Positions 63,773-64,000 of a DNA stretch of 64,000 nucleotides are shown one piece after another. Numbering within the stretch: position 1 is the first letter of the stretch; every line of letters begins with the position of its first letter. The notes beneath the pieces are model-generated. The model did no database searches. It had not been told where the DNA came from and saw only the letters and a program-made list of their open reading frames with translations. The position numbers and the translations under genes were made by a program. Source of the stretch: Acidovorax sp. NCPPB 3576 (GTDB lineage: Bacteria; Pseudomonadota; Gammaproteobacteria; Burkholderiales; Burkholderiaceae_C); the NCBI RefSeq assembly GCF_028473605.1, contig NZ_CP097267.1, positions 399,501 through 463,500 of the forward strand. The letters are read 5' to 3'.

Positions 63773-64000
63773 TCAGGCGTGCGTCACCCAGCTCGCGTGT
63801 TCTTCGGTGTCCAGGTGCGGCAGCGTGTTGAAGGTCTGCATCATGAGGCGCTTTGGGGCGATGCTGAATTCGGTCACCGCGCTGTTGCGGATGCGCATGT
63901 TGAGCGCGATCGTCACCTCGGGCGGCGTGCTCAGCACCTCGCCCACGGCGGTGGAGATCGGCCCGCCGCTGGAGACCAGCAGCACGTGGTGCCCTACGTG
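63773..64000 (-). CDS. Histidine phosphatase (phosphoglycerate mutase) family protein, partial
   Basis: Only the last 75 residues or so lie in the window; the start is right of base 64000. HVLLVSSGGPISTAVGEVL holds the second catalytic His region of the branch, followed by ALNMRIRNSAVTEF and FNTLPHLDTEEHASWVTHA, the typical C-terminus. It acts on phosphate monoesters in the cytoplasm. Its stop codon abuts an aldo/keto reductase remnant. Confidence 0.82.
   Translation of the reverse strand, partial: HVGHHVLLVSSGGPISTAVGEVLSTPPEVTIALNMRIRNSAVTEFSIAPKRLMMQTFNTLPHLDTEEHASWVTHA

Overview
The window is GC-rich betaproteobacterial chromosome, most like the family Comamonadaceae (Acidovorax/Paracidovorax type). 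This rests on gene content: a PhaM-type PHB granule regulator, an HU protein with a histone-H1-like tail, a TTT 'Bug' solute-binding protein, a complete acdS/acdR locus, a YXWGXW-repeat protein and tandem secreted paralogs. A short ATAGC-containing palindromic repeat is also scattered through the window. The assignment is inferred from proteins and was not tested by search.

Layout: 1-2360 is the right end of a prophage. It holds overlapping small genes of lysis/spanin type and ends at a truncated tRNA-Phe 3' half that looks like an attachment site. 2458-6732 (minus) has an Fe-S (6-4) photolyase, an alpha/beta hydrolase and a diguanylate cyclase. 7098-11024 has a tyrosine phosphatase, the HU/H1 protein, PhaM and a FIST sensor protein. 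11169-13850 (minus) has dadA behind a tandem glycine riboswitch and a Bug protein. 14000-18834 has a YXWGXW protein, a DUF2867 protein, an XRE regulator, a ceramidase-like membrane protein and an MFS-PlsC fusion. 18897-23376 is the ACC deaminase locus: acdS followed by a stand-alone homodimeric dehydrogenase E1, with acdR divergent. 23562-27047 carries two tandem secreted paralogs of unknown function. 27265-37201 is mostly household genes (YiaAB, DUF2145, GST, tgt, uspA, pldA, rep).

37366-39647 is a compact operon: a wHTH-ending protein, a small Ras-like GTPase and two Roadblock/LC7 proteins. It has its own promoter, an inverted repeat over the -35 box and a terminator. It resembles the actinobacterial 'conservon' G-protein cassettes without the kinase. 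39697-44615 has an AEC transporter, priA and hemE; the priA-hemE gap contains a duplicated module with perfect DnaA boxes. 44695-54534 has an NhaR-type regulator, terC plus an unlisted 52-residue membrane protein, a redoxin, dsbD, an AlaX editing protein, a MATE pump, an alcohol dehydrogenase and a LysR regulator. 54602-57169 is a DUF2946 protein plus a TonB-dependent receptor. 57252-64000 has a chemotaxis receptor with a CheR-tether tail, a sulfatase-creatininase pair, a CMD protein with a divergent LysR, an HD alarmone-hydrolase-like protein, an aldo/keto reductase remnant and the end of a histidine phosphatase.

The most unusual signal is the dispersed 27-nt repeat. Eight copies are seen. 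Four lie inside genes, all in the same reading frame, and each supplies the hydrophobic core of a signal peptide or membrane helix.
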